This document shows positions 33,363 through 42,597 of a DNA stretch of 64,000 bases, one piece after another; the first letter of the stretch is position 1; the number at the start of each line of letters is the position of its first letter. The stretch comes from GCA-003244245 sp050699515 (GTDB lineage Bacteria > Actinomycetota > Actinomycetes > Mycobacteriales > Pseudonocardiaceae): the NCBI GenBank assembly GCA_050699515.1, contig JBOHFF010000098.1:1-64000 (forward strand), written 5' to 3'. A model generated the notes under the pieces. That model made no database searches. It was not told the origin of the DNA and was given only the letters and a program-made list of their open reading frames with translations. A program made the translations under genes and the position numbers.

Positions 33363-34350
33363 CCCGCACGCAGCGCACCACGCCGTCCGGCAGCTCGACC
33401 GGTGGCGGGACTGCCGTCCGGCAGGTGTCGGCGACGTACCGGCAGCGGGCGGCGAACGGGCAGTGGTCGGGCAGTGCGGTCAGCTCAGGCGGCATGCCTG
33501 GGATCGAGCGCCCCCCGCGCTGAGGTCGTGCGTCGAGCAGTGCCATCACATAGGGGTGTGCGGGCTCAGCGAACAGGGCCGCGGTCGGCCGCTGTTCGAC
33601 GAGGTAGCTGGCGTAGAGCACGCTGGTGGTGCCGCCGAGACGCTGCGCAAGCTCGAGGTCGTGCGTGACGACCAGCACTGCGGCCCCGCGCTCGGCCAGC
33701 GCGAGCAGGTGCGCTGCGGTGCCCTCGACCAGCGCGGCGTCCAGACCGGACGTCGGCTCATCGGCGATCACGACCTCGGGTGAGCCGATCAGCGCGAGGC
33801 TGCTGACCACACGTTGGGCCATCCCGCCGGAGAGGTGGTGGGCGTAGAGCGCTCTGATGCGATCCGGGTCGAGATCGAAGCCGGCCAGCGCCGCCTCGAC
33901 GGCCGGCCAGGCGTCCTGCCGGGACAGCCCGCGGGAACGGGCCAGCTCGACCATCAGCGGACCCAGCCGGCGGACCGGGTTGAGCGCACTGACCGGACTC
34001 TGCGGGATGAACGCCAGATGCCGTGACCGCAGCTGCCGCCAGCGGCGTTGATCTGCGGTGGAGAGGTCGGTGCCGGCCAGGCGGCGCTCGCCCCGCACCG
34101 TCACGTTGCGTGGTAGCAGGTCGAGCACGGTATGGGCCAACACACTCTTCCCGCTGCCACTCTCGCCGATCACGACGTGCATGGCTGCGGGCATCAGGTC
34201 CAGGCTCACCCCGGACAGGGCTGTAACCGGGCCCCGCCGGGTGAGGAACTCGACGGACACGTCGCGCAACGACAGCACGGGGCCAGCGGCTCCCGACGGA
34301 TCCTGGCCGGGCACAGACGATCCGTCAGGCACGGTGCGGGCGGGCTTCAC
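33349..34350 (-). CDS. Oligopeptide-type ABC importer ATP-binding protein (DppD/OppD-like)
   Basis: 333 residues from GTG 34350, which overlaps the permease stop by 4 bases. Walker A VIGESGSGKSVLAHTVL, Q-loop AFIPQSPVSALNP, signature HLSGGMAQRVVSSLAL, Walker B VIADEPTSGLD, switch LVVTHDLELAQ. The C-terminal iron-sulfur-type motif of OppD/DppD is present: HCPFAARCRYVADTC plus a later Cys. It works as a heterodimer with the next gene's product. Confidence 0.9.
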   Translation of the reverse strand: MKPARTVPDGSSVPGQDPSGAAGPVLSLRDVSVEFLTRRGPVTALSGVSLDLMPAAMHVVIGESGSGKSVLAHTVLDLLPRNVTVRGERRLAGTDLSTADQRRWRQLRSRHLAFIPQSPVSALNPVRRLGPLMVELARSRGLSRQDAWPAVEAALAGFDLDPDRIRALYAHHLSGGMAQRVVSSLALIGSPEVVIADEPTSGLDAALVEGTAAHLLALAERGAAVLVVTHDLELAQRLGGTTSVLYASYLVEQRPTAALFAEPAHPYVMALLDARPQRGGRSIPGMPPELTALPDHCPFAARCRYVADTCRTAVPPPVELPDGVVRCVRVGRF

Positions 34351-35249
34351 AGTTCGAGCTCCCCGCGCCAGCGAGGCTGGTGCCGGTCTCGCCAGTACTC
34401 TCCGAGCGTCCCGAACGCGACACAGGCGGCCAGGATGAGCAGCCCCGGCAGCACACTGATCCACCAGCCGCCGGCCAGCAGTGAGCGCTGCCCGGCGGCG
34501 ATGAGGATGCCCAGCGAGGGGTCGTGCGGCGGCAGGCCGACCCCGAGGAACGACAGTGCCGACTCATGGAAGATCGCGTGTGGCAGCAGCAGGATCAGCG
34601 CGACGCAGGTGGCCGGCGCGAGGTGCGGCAGGAAGTGCCGGACCACGAGGCGGACCCGGCCTGCGCCGCCCCCGATAGCGGCGGCCACGAACGGCCGGTC
34701 GCGCAGCGAGAGCAGCTCGCCGCGCACGATCCGGGCCAGTACCAGCCAGTGGGTCAGCCCGACCGCGAGCAGCACCGCTCCCCCACCACCCAGCGCGGGC
34801 CGGAACAGCACCACGATGAGCAGCCCGAACAGCAGGTGGTTCTGCGAGGACAGGAAGTCCACGATCCGCATCAACGCCCCGTCCACCCAGCCACCGAACG
34901 TACCGGCGAGGACCCCGACCCCCACCCCGATGACCAGCGCGGCGAGTGCGGCGAGTGCGGCGAGTGCGGCGAGTGCGGCGATGGTGAACGAGACCTGCAT
35001 GGCTTGCAGCGACATGGCCAGCACGTCGCGCCCGGTGTCGTCGGTGCCGAACGGGTGATCCAGCGACGGTGGCTGCAGGATCGCGTCGAGGTCGACGCCG
35101 GACAGCGGGCGGATCAGGTCAGCGGTCAGCGCGGCGAGCACGAGCAGCACCAGCACCACGGTGGCGGCCGGCACGCTCAGACCCGCGCGGCCGACCCTCG
35201 GTCGCCGCGGCCGGCCGCGGGCACCAGCGGGCAGCGCGGTCGCGGTCAC
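34347..35249 (-). CDS. Oligopeptide-type ABC importer permease (DppC-like)
   Basis: 300 residues, about six membrane helices. The N-terminal HPFGTDDTGRDVLAM and the coupling loop LVLARIVRGELLSLRDRPFV followed by the FLPHLAP region are DppC signatures. The second helix contains an unusual run of alternating Ala and Leu produced by a DNA tandem repeat. GTG/ATG starts chain directly with the preceding permease gene (4-base overlap). Confidence 0.9.
   Translation of the reverse strand: MTATALPAGARGRPRRPRVGRAGLSVPAATVVLVLLVLAALTADLIRPLSGVDLDAILQPPSLDHPFGTDDTGRDVLAMSLQAMQVSFTIAALAALAALAALAALVIGVGVGVLAGTFGGWVDGALMRIVDFLSSQNHLLFGLLIVVLFRPALGGGGAVLLAVGLTHWLVLARIVRGELLSLRDRPFVAAAIGGGAGRVRLVVRHFLPHLAPATCVALILLLPHAIFHESALSFLGVGLPPHDPSLGILIAAGQRSLLAGGWWISVLPGLLILAACVAFGTLGEYWRDRHQPRWRGELEL
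34939..34980. repeat. In-frame 9-base tandem repeat inside the DppC-like gene
   Basis: GCGGCGAGT occurs four times plus a partial unit. It encodes a repeated Ala-Leu-Ala tripeptide pattern within a predicted membrane helix. Copy number may vary between strains without breaking the frame. Confidence 0.85.
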
Positions 35250-36367
35250 GTCAGGCCCTCCCGGATCCGCGGGTCGGCGACCCGGTAGAGGAGGTCGGCG
35301 ACCAAGTTGCCCAGTACCACGAGCACCGCCCCGAGCAGCGTGATCGCCACCAGCAGGGGGAGGTCGACGACCAGAGCCGCCTCCACGGTCAACCTGCCCA
35401 CCCCCGGCCAGGCGAAGATTGTCTCGGCCAGCACAGCACCCCCGATGAGCTCGGCCAGGTGGCTTCCGGTGAGGGTGATGAACGGAATCAGCGCGTTGGG
35501 CAGGGCGTGCCGGGCCAGCACCGCGGTCCGGTGTACCCCGGACGCCTCGGCATAGCGCACGTAGTCCTCACGCAGCACCTCCAGCAGCGTGTCGCGGACG
35601 AAAAGGGTGAACCAGGACTGCTGGGTGATGGCCAGGGTGATCGCCGGCAGGATCAGGTGCGCCGGGTCGATGAAGGCGGCGTCGGCGGAGCGGACGTCGA
35701 TGCTGCCCCCCGACGGTAGCCAGCCGAGCTGGATCGAGAACACGGACAGCAGCAGCAACCCGATCCAGAACGACGGCGCCGCCGTGCCGTAGTAGCACAG
35801 CGTGCGCACCGTCCAGTCCAGCAGGCTGTCCCGGAACGCGGCGGCCAACACCCCGAGCACCAGGCCGCCGACGAGCACCAACGCCAGCGCGGTAAGCACC
35901 AGTACCACCGACGGCAGCGCACGAGCGGCGATCTCCTGCGCCACCGGCTGCCCGGCAAGCAGCCGCGAGTTGCCCAGGTCGCCGCGCACGAGGTTGCCCA
36001 GCCAGTGCCCGAACTGGGACAGCATCGAACCGTCGAGGTCCCAGGCCGCGAGGATCTCCCGGCGGGTCTGCTCGCTGGTGCCGCTGGAGGGGCTGGTGTA
36101 GGCCGACGCCGGATCGAAAGGTGACAGCGCCACCAGCAGGAACGTCATCGCCGCGATCGCGAGCAGGACCAGCGGCAGAACCAGCAGCCGCCGGGTGATG
36201 ATCCGCAGCGCCGATGCGCCACCGGGACGTTCCCGCCGTCGGCGCATGCCGCGCGGCGACAGCGGTCGGCGAGCCGGGTCCAGCGTCACCGGTCTCTGGG
36301 TCCCCGGTCTCTGGGTCCCCGGTCTCTGGGTCACGGCGCGGCCAGCCGCCACTCGTGCAGGTTCCAC
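35246..36367 (-). CDS. Oligopeptide-type ABC importer permease (DppB-like)
   Basis: 373 residues. After a polar 55-residue N-terminus come about six membrane helices starting RLLVLPLVLLAIAAMTFLLV. The family coupling helix is DYVRYAEASGVHRTAVLARH and ALPNALIPFITLTGSHLAEL. The N-terminus carries TQRPG repeats from a 15-base tandem repeat and overlaps the end of the binding-protein gene; a later start near the MRRRRERPGG segment is possible. Confidence 0.85.
   Translation of the reverse strand: MEPARVAAGRAVTQRPGTQRPGTQRPVTLDPARRPLSPRGMRRRRERPGGASALRIITRRLLVLPLVLLAIAAMTFLLVALSPFDPASAYTSPSSGTSEQTRREILAAWDLDGSMLSQFGHWLGNLVRGDLGNSRLLAGQPVAQEIAARALPSVVLVLTALALVLVGGLVLGVLAAAFRDSLLDWTVRTLCYYGTAAPSFWIGLLLLSVFSIQLGWLPSGGSIDVRSADAAFIDPAHLILPAITLAITQQSWFTLFVRDTLLEVLREDYVRYAEASGVHRTAVLARHALPNALIPFITLTGSHLAELIGGAVLAETIFAWPGVGRLTVEAALVVDLPLLVAITLLGAVLVVLGNLVADLLYRVADPRIREGLT
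36289..36333. repeat. Three 15-base tandem repeats at the binding-protein/permease overlap
   Basis: CCGGTCTCTGGGTCC is repeated three times. On the minus strand it encodes Q-R-P-G-T units at the permease N-terminus, just after the end of the upstream gene. Confidence 0.85.
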
Positions 36368-37920
36368 AGCAACCCGCGGGAGAAGCCATGGATGTGACCT
36401 TCGCGCACTTGCGGCCGCACCCCCTGCACGCGGTCTCTGACGATCAGTGAGTTCCGGCCCTCCACCAGGTAGAGGTAGCTGGCGTCGGCCGCGATGGCCC
36501 GCTCCATGTCGCCGTACGCGGCGGCCCGGGCCGCCCGGTCGAGCGTGGATCTGCCCTTCTCCACTGCGGCGTCGACCGCCGGCGAGTTCAACTGATTGGC
36601 GTCGGTGAACACCTCGTCGTCGGCGATGCCCGACGAGTGGTAGCGGCGGAACGCCTCCAGCGCCGGGTCATAGGCCATAGACTGCGTGTTGATCTGCGGG
36701 ACGCCCTGACCGAGCTTCTCGGAGAATGCCTCGAACCCCAGCCCCTCCAGCTCCACCCGCATCCCGATCTCGGCCAGCTGGTCCCGCACCGCGAGCCCGA
36801 CGTTGTTGCTCACCGCGCTCCCGGCGCTGTAGCCGAGGCTGAACGCCAGCCGCTGGTCACCGCGCTGGCGCACCCCGTCCGGACCGGGCTTCCAGCCGGC
36901 AGCGTCGAGCGTCGCCCGCGCAGCGGTCAGGTCCCGCCGGGGCACCGCAACGTTGCTGTCCGCCCAGTGACCATCCGGGATCGGGCTCACCGTGGGGCGA
37001 GCGGCCCCGGCGAACACTCCCTTCGCGATCGCCTCACGGTCCACCGCCAGGTTCACCGCTTCCCGAACCGCGAGATCGGCGAACAGCGGGTTCTGATGGG
37101 GTAGGTGCATCAGCGTGGATTCGCCGGGAATCCGGATCAGTTCGACGCCCTCGGCGGTGCCCACCTCGTCGGCCACCCGTGGCGGTAGCCCGACCGCGTC
37201 CACGTCCAACTCACCCGAGCGTAACCGGGTCGCTCGCACGTTCTCGTCGGGCACGAAGGAGAACACCACGCGCGCGATCCCCGCTTTCCCGCCGTAGTAG
37301 TCGGGATTGGCCCGCAGCGTCATCCGCTCGCCGGAGCGCAGCTCGTCGAACACGAAGGGGCCGGTTCCGACCGGGGCGAGGTTGAACGGTGTGGTGTTGA
37401 GGTCCTGACCGGCCAGTACGTGCTCAGGCACGATGCCCAGGGTCAGCTTGTCCAGAAAGGCGGGATCGACCCGGGAGAGCCCGAAGCGCACTGTGCGTTC
37501 GCCCACCGCGTCGACCGAAGCCAGCGTGTCGTACAGCTCATCGCGCAGCGTCGTGGCCACCGCCGGGTTCAGAAAGGCCCGGTAGGTGAACACCACATCC
37601 TGCGCGGTCAACGGCTCGCCGTCGTGCCAGCGCACACCGTCGTGCAACGCCAGGGTGACCGTCAGCCCGTCCGGGCTGACCTCCGGTAGCGCGGCTGCCA
37701 GATCCGGTGTCAGCTCGAGCTGCTGGTTGTAGTCCAGCAAGCTGGAGAAGATCGGCCAGTGGTCCCCGTAAATGGACCCGTACAGATCACCGAAGATCGG
37801 GTTGAGATTCGTCGGCTCATCTGACAGCGCGATCACCAGTACATCGGACACCGCCCCTTGATCAGGTGATGTATTGCTACAGCCAGTGAGCATAAGGGCG
37901 ATTATGGCGAATGAAGCCAC
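36331..37920 (-). CDS. Family 5 substrate-binding lipoprotein of the ABC importer
   Basis: 529 residues. LMLTGCSNTS near residue 10-19 is a lipobox, so the mature protein would be attached to the membrane outside the cell. Family 5 motifs: LTPDLAAALPEVSPDGLTV, ALHDGVRWHDGEPLTAQDVV and the C-terminal RDRVQGVRPQV region. The n-region of the signal is very short and lacks basic residues, so the true start may be slightly different. Ligands are likely peptides or nickel-type chelates; not decidable. First gene of the importer operon. Confidence 0.85.
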   Translation of the reverse strand: MASFAIIALMLTGCSNTSPDQGAVSDVLVIALSDEPTNLNPIFGDLYGSIYGDHWPIFSSLLDYNQQLELTPDLAAALPEVSPDGLTVTLALHDGVRWHDGEPLTAQDVVFTYRAFLNPAVATTLRDELYDTLASVDAVGERTVRFGLSRVDPAFLDKLTLGIVPEHVLAGQDLNTTPFNLAPVGTGPFVFDELRSGERMTLRANPDYYGGKAGIARVVFSFVPDENVRATRLRSGELDVDAVGLPPRVADEVGTAEGVELIRIPGESTLMHLPHQNPLFADLAVREAVNLAVDREAIAKGVFAGAARPTVSPIPDGHWADSNVAVPRRDLTAARATLDAAGWKPGPDGVRQRGDQRLAFSLGYSAGSAVSNNVGLAVRDQLAEIGMRVELEGLGFEAFSEKLGQGVPQINTQSMAYDPALEAFRRYHSSGIADDEVFTDANQLNSPAVDAAVEKGRSTLDRAARAAAYGDMERAIAADASYLYLVEGRNSLIVRDRVQGVRPQVREGHIHGFSRGLLWNLHEWRLAAP

Positions 37921-38163
37921 CCCACTTGGGTAACATCAATGACCTCCAACCGGTGAGTTTCGCGGATTAGTGTTACTCCTGAAAGGTGGTAATAGCAACC
38001 ATTAGGTGATTATGGTTCGGTGGTGTCTGATCCGGCGTGTTGCTGGCATCTTGGACGCGATGCGAGCTGGGCAGATCGATAGGCACTGATCGCTCGGAAC
38101 GGCTAGCATGGCGCCGATCGCGCCCGGAGGCGAACAGACGATGTCCCTGGTCGGAGGCGAAGA

Positions 38164-39135
38164 GTGATCATTGATCTGCCTTCGACGACGACGGCGGCGG
38201 TGAACCATGCGCTGATCGACGTCCGGGAACGCGGCGGTGCGGTCGCGGTGGGCCGGGTGCTCAACCTGGTGATCGTCACCGATGACTCCGCGCAGGTGGA
38301 GGAGTCGATCCAGGCCGCCAACGAGGCCAGCATGGAGCATCCCTGCCGGGTTCTCGTGGTGGCCAGGGGACTCAAGAAGGCCGGTACCCGGCTCGACGGC
38401 CAGATCCGCGTCGGTGGCGACGCCGGCGCCTCCGAGGTGCTGGTGCTGCGCCTGTACGGCCAGCTGGCCGACCACGGGGACAGTGTGGTGGTTCCGCTGC
38501 TGTTGGCGGACTGCCCAGTGGTCGCGTGGTGGCCCGGCGTGACCCCGGCGGTTCCCGCGACAGACCCCATCGGGAAGCTGGCTCAGCGCCGGATCACCGA
38601 CGCAGCAGCAGCCCCCCAGCCGATCAAGGCACTCGAACGCCGGCGCACGTCCCACACTGCCGGCGACACCGACCTGGCGTGGTCCCGGATCACCCCGTGG
38701 CGCGCGCTGCTGGCCGCAGCCTTGGATCTGCCGCCGTATGAGGAGATCGAGCGGGTCACCGTGACCGGGGCGGTGGACAATCCGTCCGCTGACCTGCTCG
38801 CCGGCTGGTTGCGCTCCCGCCTCCACGTCCCGGTCCGCCGCGGCACCAGCCCTCCTGGCGGCGGGGTTAGCTCAGCGGTGCTGGAACGTCGATCCGGCCC
38901 GGTGGAGTTGGTCCGGCCTGACGGGAAGGTGGGCACGCTGCGCCAGCCGGGTCAACCGGACCGGCGAATGCCGTTGCGACGGCGCCCGGTACGCGAGTGC
39001 CTCGCTGAGGAACTGCGCAGGCTGGATCCGGATGAGATCTATCAGGCAGCGCTGCAGGCGATGACCGAAGTGGAGGGCCGTCGCACCGGCACGGCGAGAA
39101 GCACCCGATCCGGCGAGGCAGGGCGCGATCAGTGA
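38164..39135 (+). CDS. opcA: Glucose-6-phosphate dehydrogenase assembly protein OpcA
   Basis: 323 residues with the family patterns VLNLVIVTDDSAQVEESI, HPCRVLVVARGL, PLLLADCPVVAWWPG and a C-terminal CLAEELRRLDPDEIYQAAL. It supports assembly or activity of Zwf. The GTG has GGAGG upstream. In most actinobacteria it follows zwf immediately; here it starts a separate unit with pgl. The 243 bases upstream hold no gene and must contain a new promoter. Confidence 0.95.
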   Translation: MIIDLPSTTTAAVNHALIDVRERGGAVAVGRVLNLVIVTDDSAQVEESIQAANEASMEHPCRVLVVARGLKKAGTRLDGQIRVGGDAGASEVLVLRLYGQLADHGDSVVVPLLLADCPVVAWWPGVTPAVPATDPIGKLAQRRITDAAAAPQPIKALERRRTSHTAGDTDLAWSRITPWRALLAAALDLPPYEEIERVTVTGAVDNPSADLLAGWLRSRLHVPVRRGTSPPGGGVSSAVLERRSGPVELVRPDGKVGTLRQPGQPDRRMPLRRRPVRECLAEELRRLDPDEIYQAALQAMTEVEGRRTGTARSTRSGEAGRDQ

Positions 39136-39905
39136 GCCGCCCCGATGTAGTGGTGCACGCCACCGCGGAGGTGCTCGCCACTGCCGCGGCTGCCCGGCTC
39201 ATCACCCGGATCGTGGACATCCAGCACGCCTCGGGATCTGCATCGCTGGTCCTGACCGGGGGACGGATCGGTATTGCGGTGCTCCAGGCGCTGGCCGGCA
39301 CCCAGGTGGCTACCGCAGTGGACTGGCGGTGGCTGGACGTCTACTGGGGTGACGAGCGCTTCCTGCCCGGTGGCCATCCGGAGCGCAACGAGACCCAGGC
39401 TCGTGAGGCGCTGCTCGATCACGTCGGGGTGGACCCCGCTCGGGTGCACCCGATGGGGGCATCGGACGGCCCCTGGGGTGACGATCCGGATGCCGCCGCC
39501 CACGCCTACGAGGACCTGCTGCTGAGCCGGCGGCACCCCGCGGACCGCGGACCGGCACCGTCGTTCGACATCTGCCTGCTTGGCATCGGCGAAGACGGCC
39601 ACGTCGCATCGGTGTTCCCGGGCGCCCCCGCGGTGTACGAGACCGAGCGCGCGGTGATCGGTGTGCGGGGCAGCCCCAAACCACCGCCCACCCGGATCAG
39701 CCTGACCCTGCCGGCCATCCAATGCGCCGCCGAGGTATGGCTGATCGCCTCCGGCTCAGCAAAGGCCGCCGCCGTGACCATGGCCCTACGCGGCGCCGGC
39801 GAGGTCCGCGTCCCCGCCGCCGGCGCGGTGGGCCGCCGCCGCACCCTCTGGCTCATCGACCGCCCCGCCGCCGCCAAACTCCCCCCAGACCTCCTCCCCC
39901 GCTGA
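39132..39905 (+). CDS. pgl: 6-phosphogluconolactonase
   Basis: 257 residues of the DevB/NagB-like type. Motifs SLVLTGGRIGIAVLQAL, VYWGDERFLPGGHPERNE, FDICLLGIGEDGHVASVFP and PPTRISLTLPAI are all intact; the His of GEDGH is the likely catalytic residue. It hydrolyses the lactone made by Zwf. GTG overlapping opcA by 4 bases. Confidence 0.95.
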   Translation: MSRPDVVVHATAEVLATAAAARLITRIVDIQHASGSASLVLTGGRIGIAVLQALAGTQVATAVDWRWLDVYWGDERFLPGGHPERNETQAREALLDHVGVDPARVHPMGASDGPWGDDPDAAAHAYEDLLLSRRHPADRGPAPSFDICLLGIGEDGHVASVFPGAPAVYETERAVIGVRGSPKPPPTRISLTLPAIQCAAEVWLIASGSAKAAAVTMALRGAGEVRVPAAGAVGRRRTLWLIDRPAAAKLPPDLLPR

Positions 39906-40035
39906 CCCCTGCCGGCATGTCGCGCCACCAAGCTCCATATGTCGCGGTCCAGTGCACGATGTGTCGGTGGCCTGGGCACCCGAGTGCCGTGACCGTGAAT
40001 GATTGGCAAACGCGGTGGGGTGCTCGCTTCTGCTG

Positions 40036-40723
40036 ATGCAACAGCTCGAGCTGGTGTCGGTCGACGGAATCCGATTGGATGCCGCTGTTCACCCGCCCGT
40101 CGGCAAGCAGATCCGGGGCACTACCATCCAAGCACACGGCATCACGGCAGACATGGACGAAGACGGCATGTTCGTGCAGTTGGCTGAGCGGCTGTCGGAC
40201 ACTGGTTTCACGGTGCTGCGGTTCTCTTTTCGCGGTCACGGACGCAGCGGGAGCACTCAGCGCGGCGTGACAATCGCCGGTGAAATGCTCGACTTGCAGG
40301 CAGTCCTTTGAGCACGTAGCTCAGAATTACCCTGGACCGGTGTCGATCATCGCGGCAAGTTTTGCCGCAGTTCCCACCTCCTTATCCTTACCGTACTCGA
40401 CTGTGGATCTTTCGGGTCTGGCGCTGTGGAACCCAGTGTTGGATCTGCGACGTACTTTTGTGGAGCCTGAATTGCCGTGGGGCAAGGTCAACTACAGCTC
40501 AGCACAGCAAGCACTGCTGCACTCCCAGGGATTTCTCCTCATCGGCGATCGTGACAGCTACGTCTCGTACGAGATCGCTAGCGCCACTGCATCAGCCAGC
40601 GCGAGCTGTACATTTCACATGGTGGACGCTTCGGACCATGGCTTCGACTCGCGCGAGCGGGAGGACGAGGCGATCGCAGTCACGGTCGAGTGGTTGATCA
40701 ACGAGCACGGGAAGCAAGAATGA
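40036..40723 (+). pseudogene. Alpha/beta hydrolase, frameshifted
   Basis: The first part (LVSVDGIRLDAAVHPPVG, GFTVLRFSFRGHGRSG) is a lipase-like alpha/beta hydrolase. At about 40306 one extra T turns GTC-CTT-GAG into a stop. The rest continues in the next frame with YPGPVSIIAASFAAVPTSL (nucleophile Ser within ASF), then FLLIGDRDSYV and the His in DASDHGF. All triad positions survive across the two frames, so the lesion looks recent or could be a sequencing error. Confidence 0.75.
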
Positions 40724-40789
40724 ACGTTACCTCCTCGTACGCACCAGTGACCGTCGCGCCCAGTAGCATCATCGGACAACATTGCGTCC

Positions 40790-41112
40790 TCGGTTATCCG
40801 AAGGAAGAGAGACTCCGAGCCACCTGCGGCTGGGCTCGTTCGACACGGCGCAGGCGATGGCCGCGTCCGCTGTCCGGACCTTCGGCGCCGACCGGCGTGA
40901 GGGCATCCTCGCCGAGATCATCTCCGCGTTGCTGCGCATCAAGGCTGATGACCGGGACGCACTACGGATGACGGACTCGGTGGTCTCCGCGGTGGCCACA
41001 CTGCGTTCCGGGGTGGCTCGCGCCAACCTCATCCCGCTGGCCACCGCGTTGGAAGCCAGACCACGCCGAACTGGCCCGACGGGTACGTCAGATCGCCACC
41101 ACCCGAGTATGA
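40790..41112 (+). pseudogene. C-terminal remnant of an XRE/TPR regulator
   Basis: It contains a repeat-domain end (GSFDTAQAMAASAVRTFGAD, then RREGILAEIISALLRIK and IPLATALEARP), then a frame change and DHAELARRVRQIATTRV before TGA. The layout parallels the end of the regulator at 3383 (VTALQARP...HLVATTRV). No HTH domain remains upstream. Confidence 0.65.
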
Positions 41113-41277
41113 GTCGGGTTATCGCAAGTCACCGCCACACAAGATCTACCAATGGCGTGGACGACGTAGGAGAAGTCGTCACTTTGCACGAGGACCCGGC
41201 AAACGCTGACGGGTATGTCTGGGGGTACATATGCCGATCGACGTGCGACGACGTCGTACGATTACGGGGAGTGATGA

Positions 41278-41781
41278 ATGGTCAACTTAGTCGGGACTCG
41301 AACTGTCGAGCCACCGCGCTCTAGACGAACCACGAATGTCAACAACAATAGGGTGGGACCGGTTGTCGTCGAGAGGCGAGCCGCACACGCGGACCGTTCC
41401 GTCGGCAACACCCGAGTGACGCCACTGCACAGTCCTTACCGCAAGAACCACCGGGACTATTCCTGCGTCCGGGTCGTCGCAGCGTCTGCGATCGTGGCGG
41501 GCCTGCTGCTGGGGACCGCCCCTCTGGCGCTCGCCCAGGTCGGGCATCTGCTCGCCACGATACCCGCGGCGTTCGCCCAGGAGGCATCCGGCTTGTCGGC
41601 GTCGAATGCAAGTGCCCGTGATGTCGAGCGCGACAGCGCCGGAACCGGCATCACCATGCAACACCGATCAGATACGCACTCCACCAGACCGATGATCAGT
41701 TGGACTGGTACGAGTCAGGCTCTGAAGTGCTCTTACGGTCTGCTCTTCGAGGGGAACACCCGGAGCTGCCAGGCCGCGTGA
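41278..41781 (+). CDS. Hypothetical membrane-anchored or secreted protein
   Basis: 167 residues. A hydrophobic stretch VVAASAIVAGLLLGTAPLAL at about 66-85, after a basic 60-residue N-terminus, could be a signal or anchor, with ALAQ as a possible cleavage site. ATG 41278 follows GGGGAG by 6 bases. Composition is less typical than in neighbouring genes, and the region is full of remnants, so it may not be a real gene. Confidence 0.35.
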   Translation: MVNLVGTRTVEPPRSRRTTNVNNNRVGPVVVERRAAHADRSVGNTRVTPLHSPYRKNHRDYSCVRVVAASAIVAGLLLGTAPLALAQVGHLLATIPAAFAQEASGLSASNASARDVERDSAGTGITMQHRSDTHSTRPMISWTGTSQALKCSYGLLFEGNTRSCQAA

Positions 41782-41868
41782 TGTAGAACCGCTGCACAAC
41801 CCCCGCCACCTTCAGCGGCAACTCGCGCGATTGCCTGGCAAGGCGGCGGGGCGTACGGGACCGCGAGC

Positions 41869-42210
41869 TCAGGGCTCGCGGGATTGCTTCAACCTGGCCA
41901 GCGCCTCCGCGAGGATGGCCTCACCGTCAGCGTCCGAACGGCGCTCCTTGACATAGGCCAGGTGCGTCTTATACGGCTCATTACGCGGCGCATCGGGTGG
42001 CCGCTGCTCATTACGCCCAGCCGGGAAACCACACCGTGGGCAATCCCACACCTCAGGTTCCTCGGCCTCGACCGCGAACTGAGGCCGGGACTCGTGCCCG
42101 TTCGCACACCAGTACGACACCCGATGCCGGGGAGCAGTCTCCCCCCGCTCGGATTCCCCCATCGGACCCGCACCGACCCGCGTACCGCGGATGGCGTTGC
42201 CACTTGCCAT
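41869..42210 (-). CDS. rbpA: RNA polymerase-binding protein RbpA
   Basis: 113 residues, the actinobacterial RbpA. A zinc-binding-like core YWCANGHESRPQFA and VWDCPRCGFPAGRN, followed by KTHLAYVKERRSDADGEAIL, which contacts sigma. It stabilises open complexes with the housekeeping sigma factor. Single gene; the short intergenic space to secG suggests its own promoter. Confidence 0.95.
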   Translation of the reverse strand: MASGNAIRGTRVGAGPMGESERGETAPRHRVSYWCANGHESRPQFAVEAEEPEVWDCPRCGFPAGRNEQRPPDAPRNEPYKTHLAYVKERRSDADGEAILAEALARLKQSREP

Positions 42211-42258
42211 TTGATTGCCTCACCTCGCGGAACCGCCCGGACATTGCCCGGAGCATGC

Positions 42259-42492
42259 TCAGCCGATCTTGATCAGGAGCCCGACCCCCACGATGCAGAT
42301 CACCCACACCGAGCTGACGAACAGCGTCAGCCGATCCAGGTTCTTCTCCACCACGCTGGATCCGGACAAGCTCGATTGCACGCCACCGCCGAACAGACTC
42401 GACAGCCCACCCCCGCGGCTGCGATGCAGCAAGATCAACAGGATCAACGTGACACTGGTGACCAGGAGCAAAATCTGCAGGAAGAGCCTCAT
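42259..42492 (-). CDS. secG: Preprotein translocase subunit SecG
   Basis: 77 residues with two membrane helices: LFLQILLLVTSVTLILLILL and LFVSSVWVICIVGVGLLI, joined by a Gly/Ser-rich loop containing GGGLSSLFGGG, the SecG hallmark. ATG 42492 is chosen, with GAGGG just upstream; the frame is open for 7 more codons. Position before tpiA-pgk-gap is conserved in Actinobacteria. Confidence 0.9.
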   Translation of the reverse strand: MRLFLQILLLVTSVTLILLILLHRSRGGGLSSLFGGGVQSSLSGSSVVEKNLDRLTLFVSSVWVICIVGVGLLIKIG

Positions 42493-42597
42493 CACACCCT
42501 CGTCGGACGGCAACCGCTTTGCAAGATTACTCTGCCGGACAGGCAGATGGGACTCCGCCCCGTAACATCACCGGCCCGGCACATCTACAGCTCCCCG

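Noticed and set aside
34132..35288. Long plus-strand open frames opposite the DppC/DppD-like genes
   Set aside because: Antisense shadows in high-GC DNA, rich in Arg, Gln and His, while the minus strand has clear ABC motifs.
40297..40311. TGA in the alpha/beta hydrolase as a second selenocysteine codon
   Set aside because: The reading frame after the TGA makes no sense, whereas shifting by one base restores the hydrolase; no suitable hairpin follows. It is a frameshift.
41279..41335. tRNA 3'-end-like sequence on the minus strand (TTCGAGTCCC followed by TGACCA)
   Set aside because: The T-stem halves GACAG and CCCGA do not pair and no D or anticodon arm is found.
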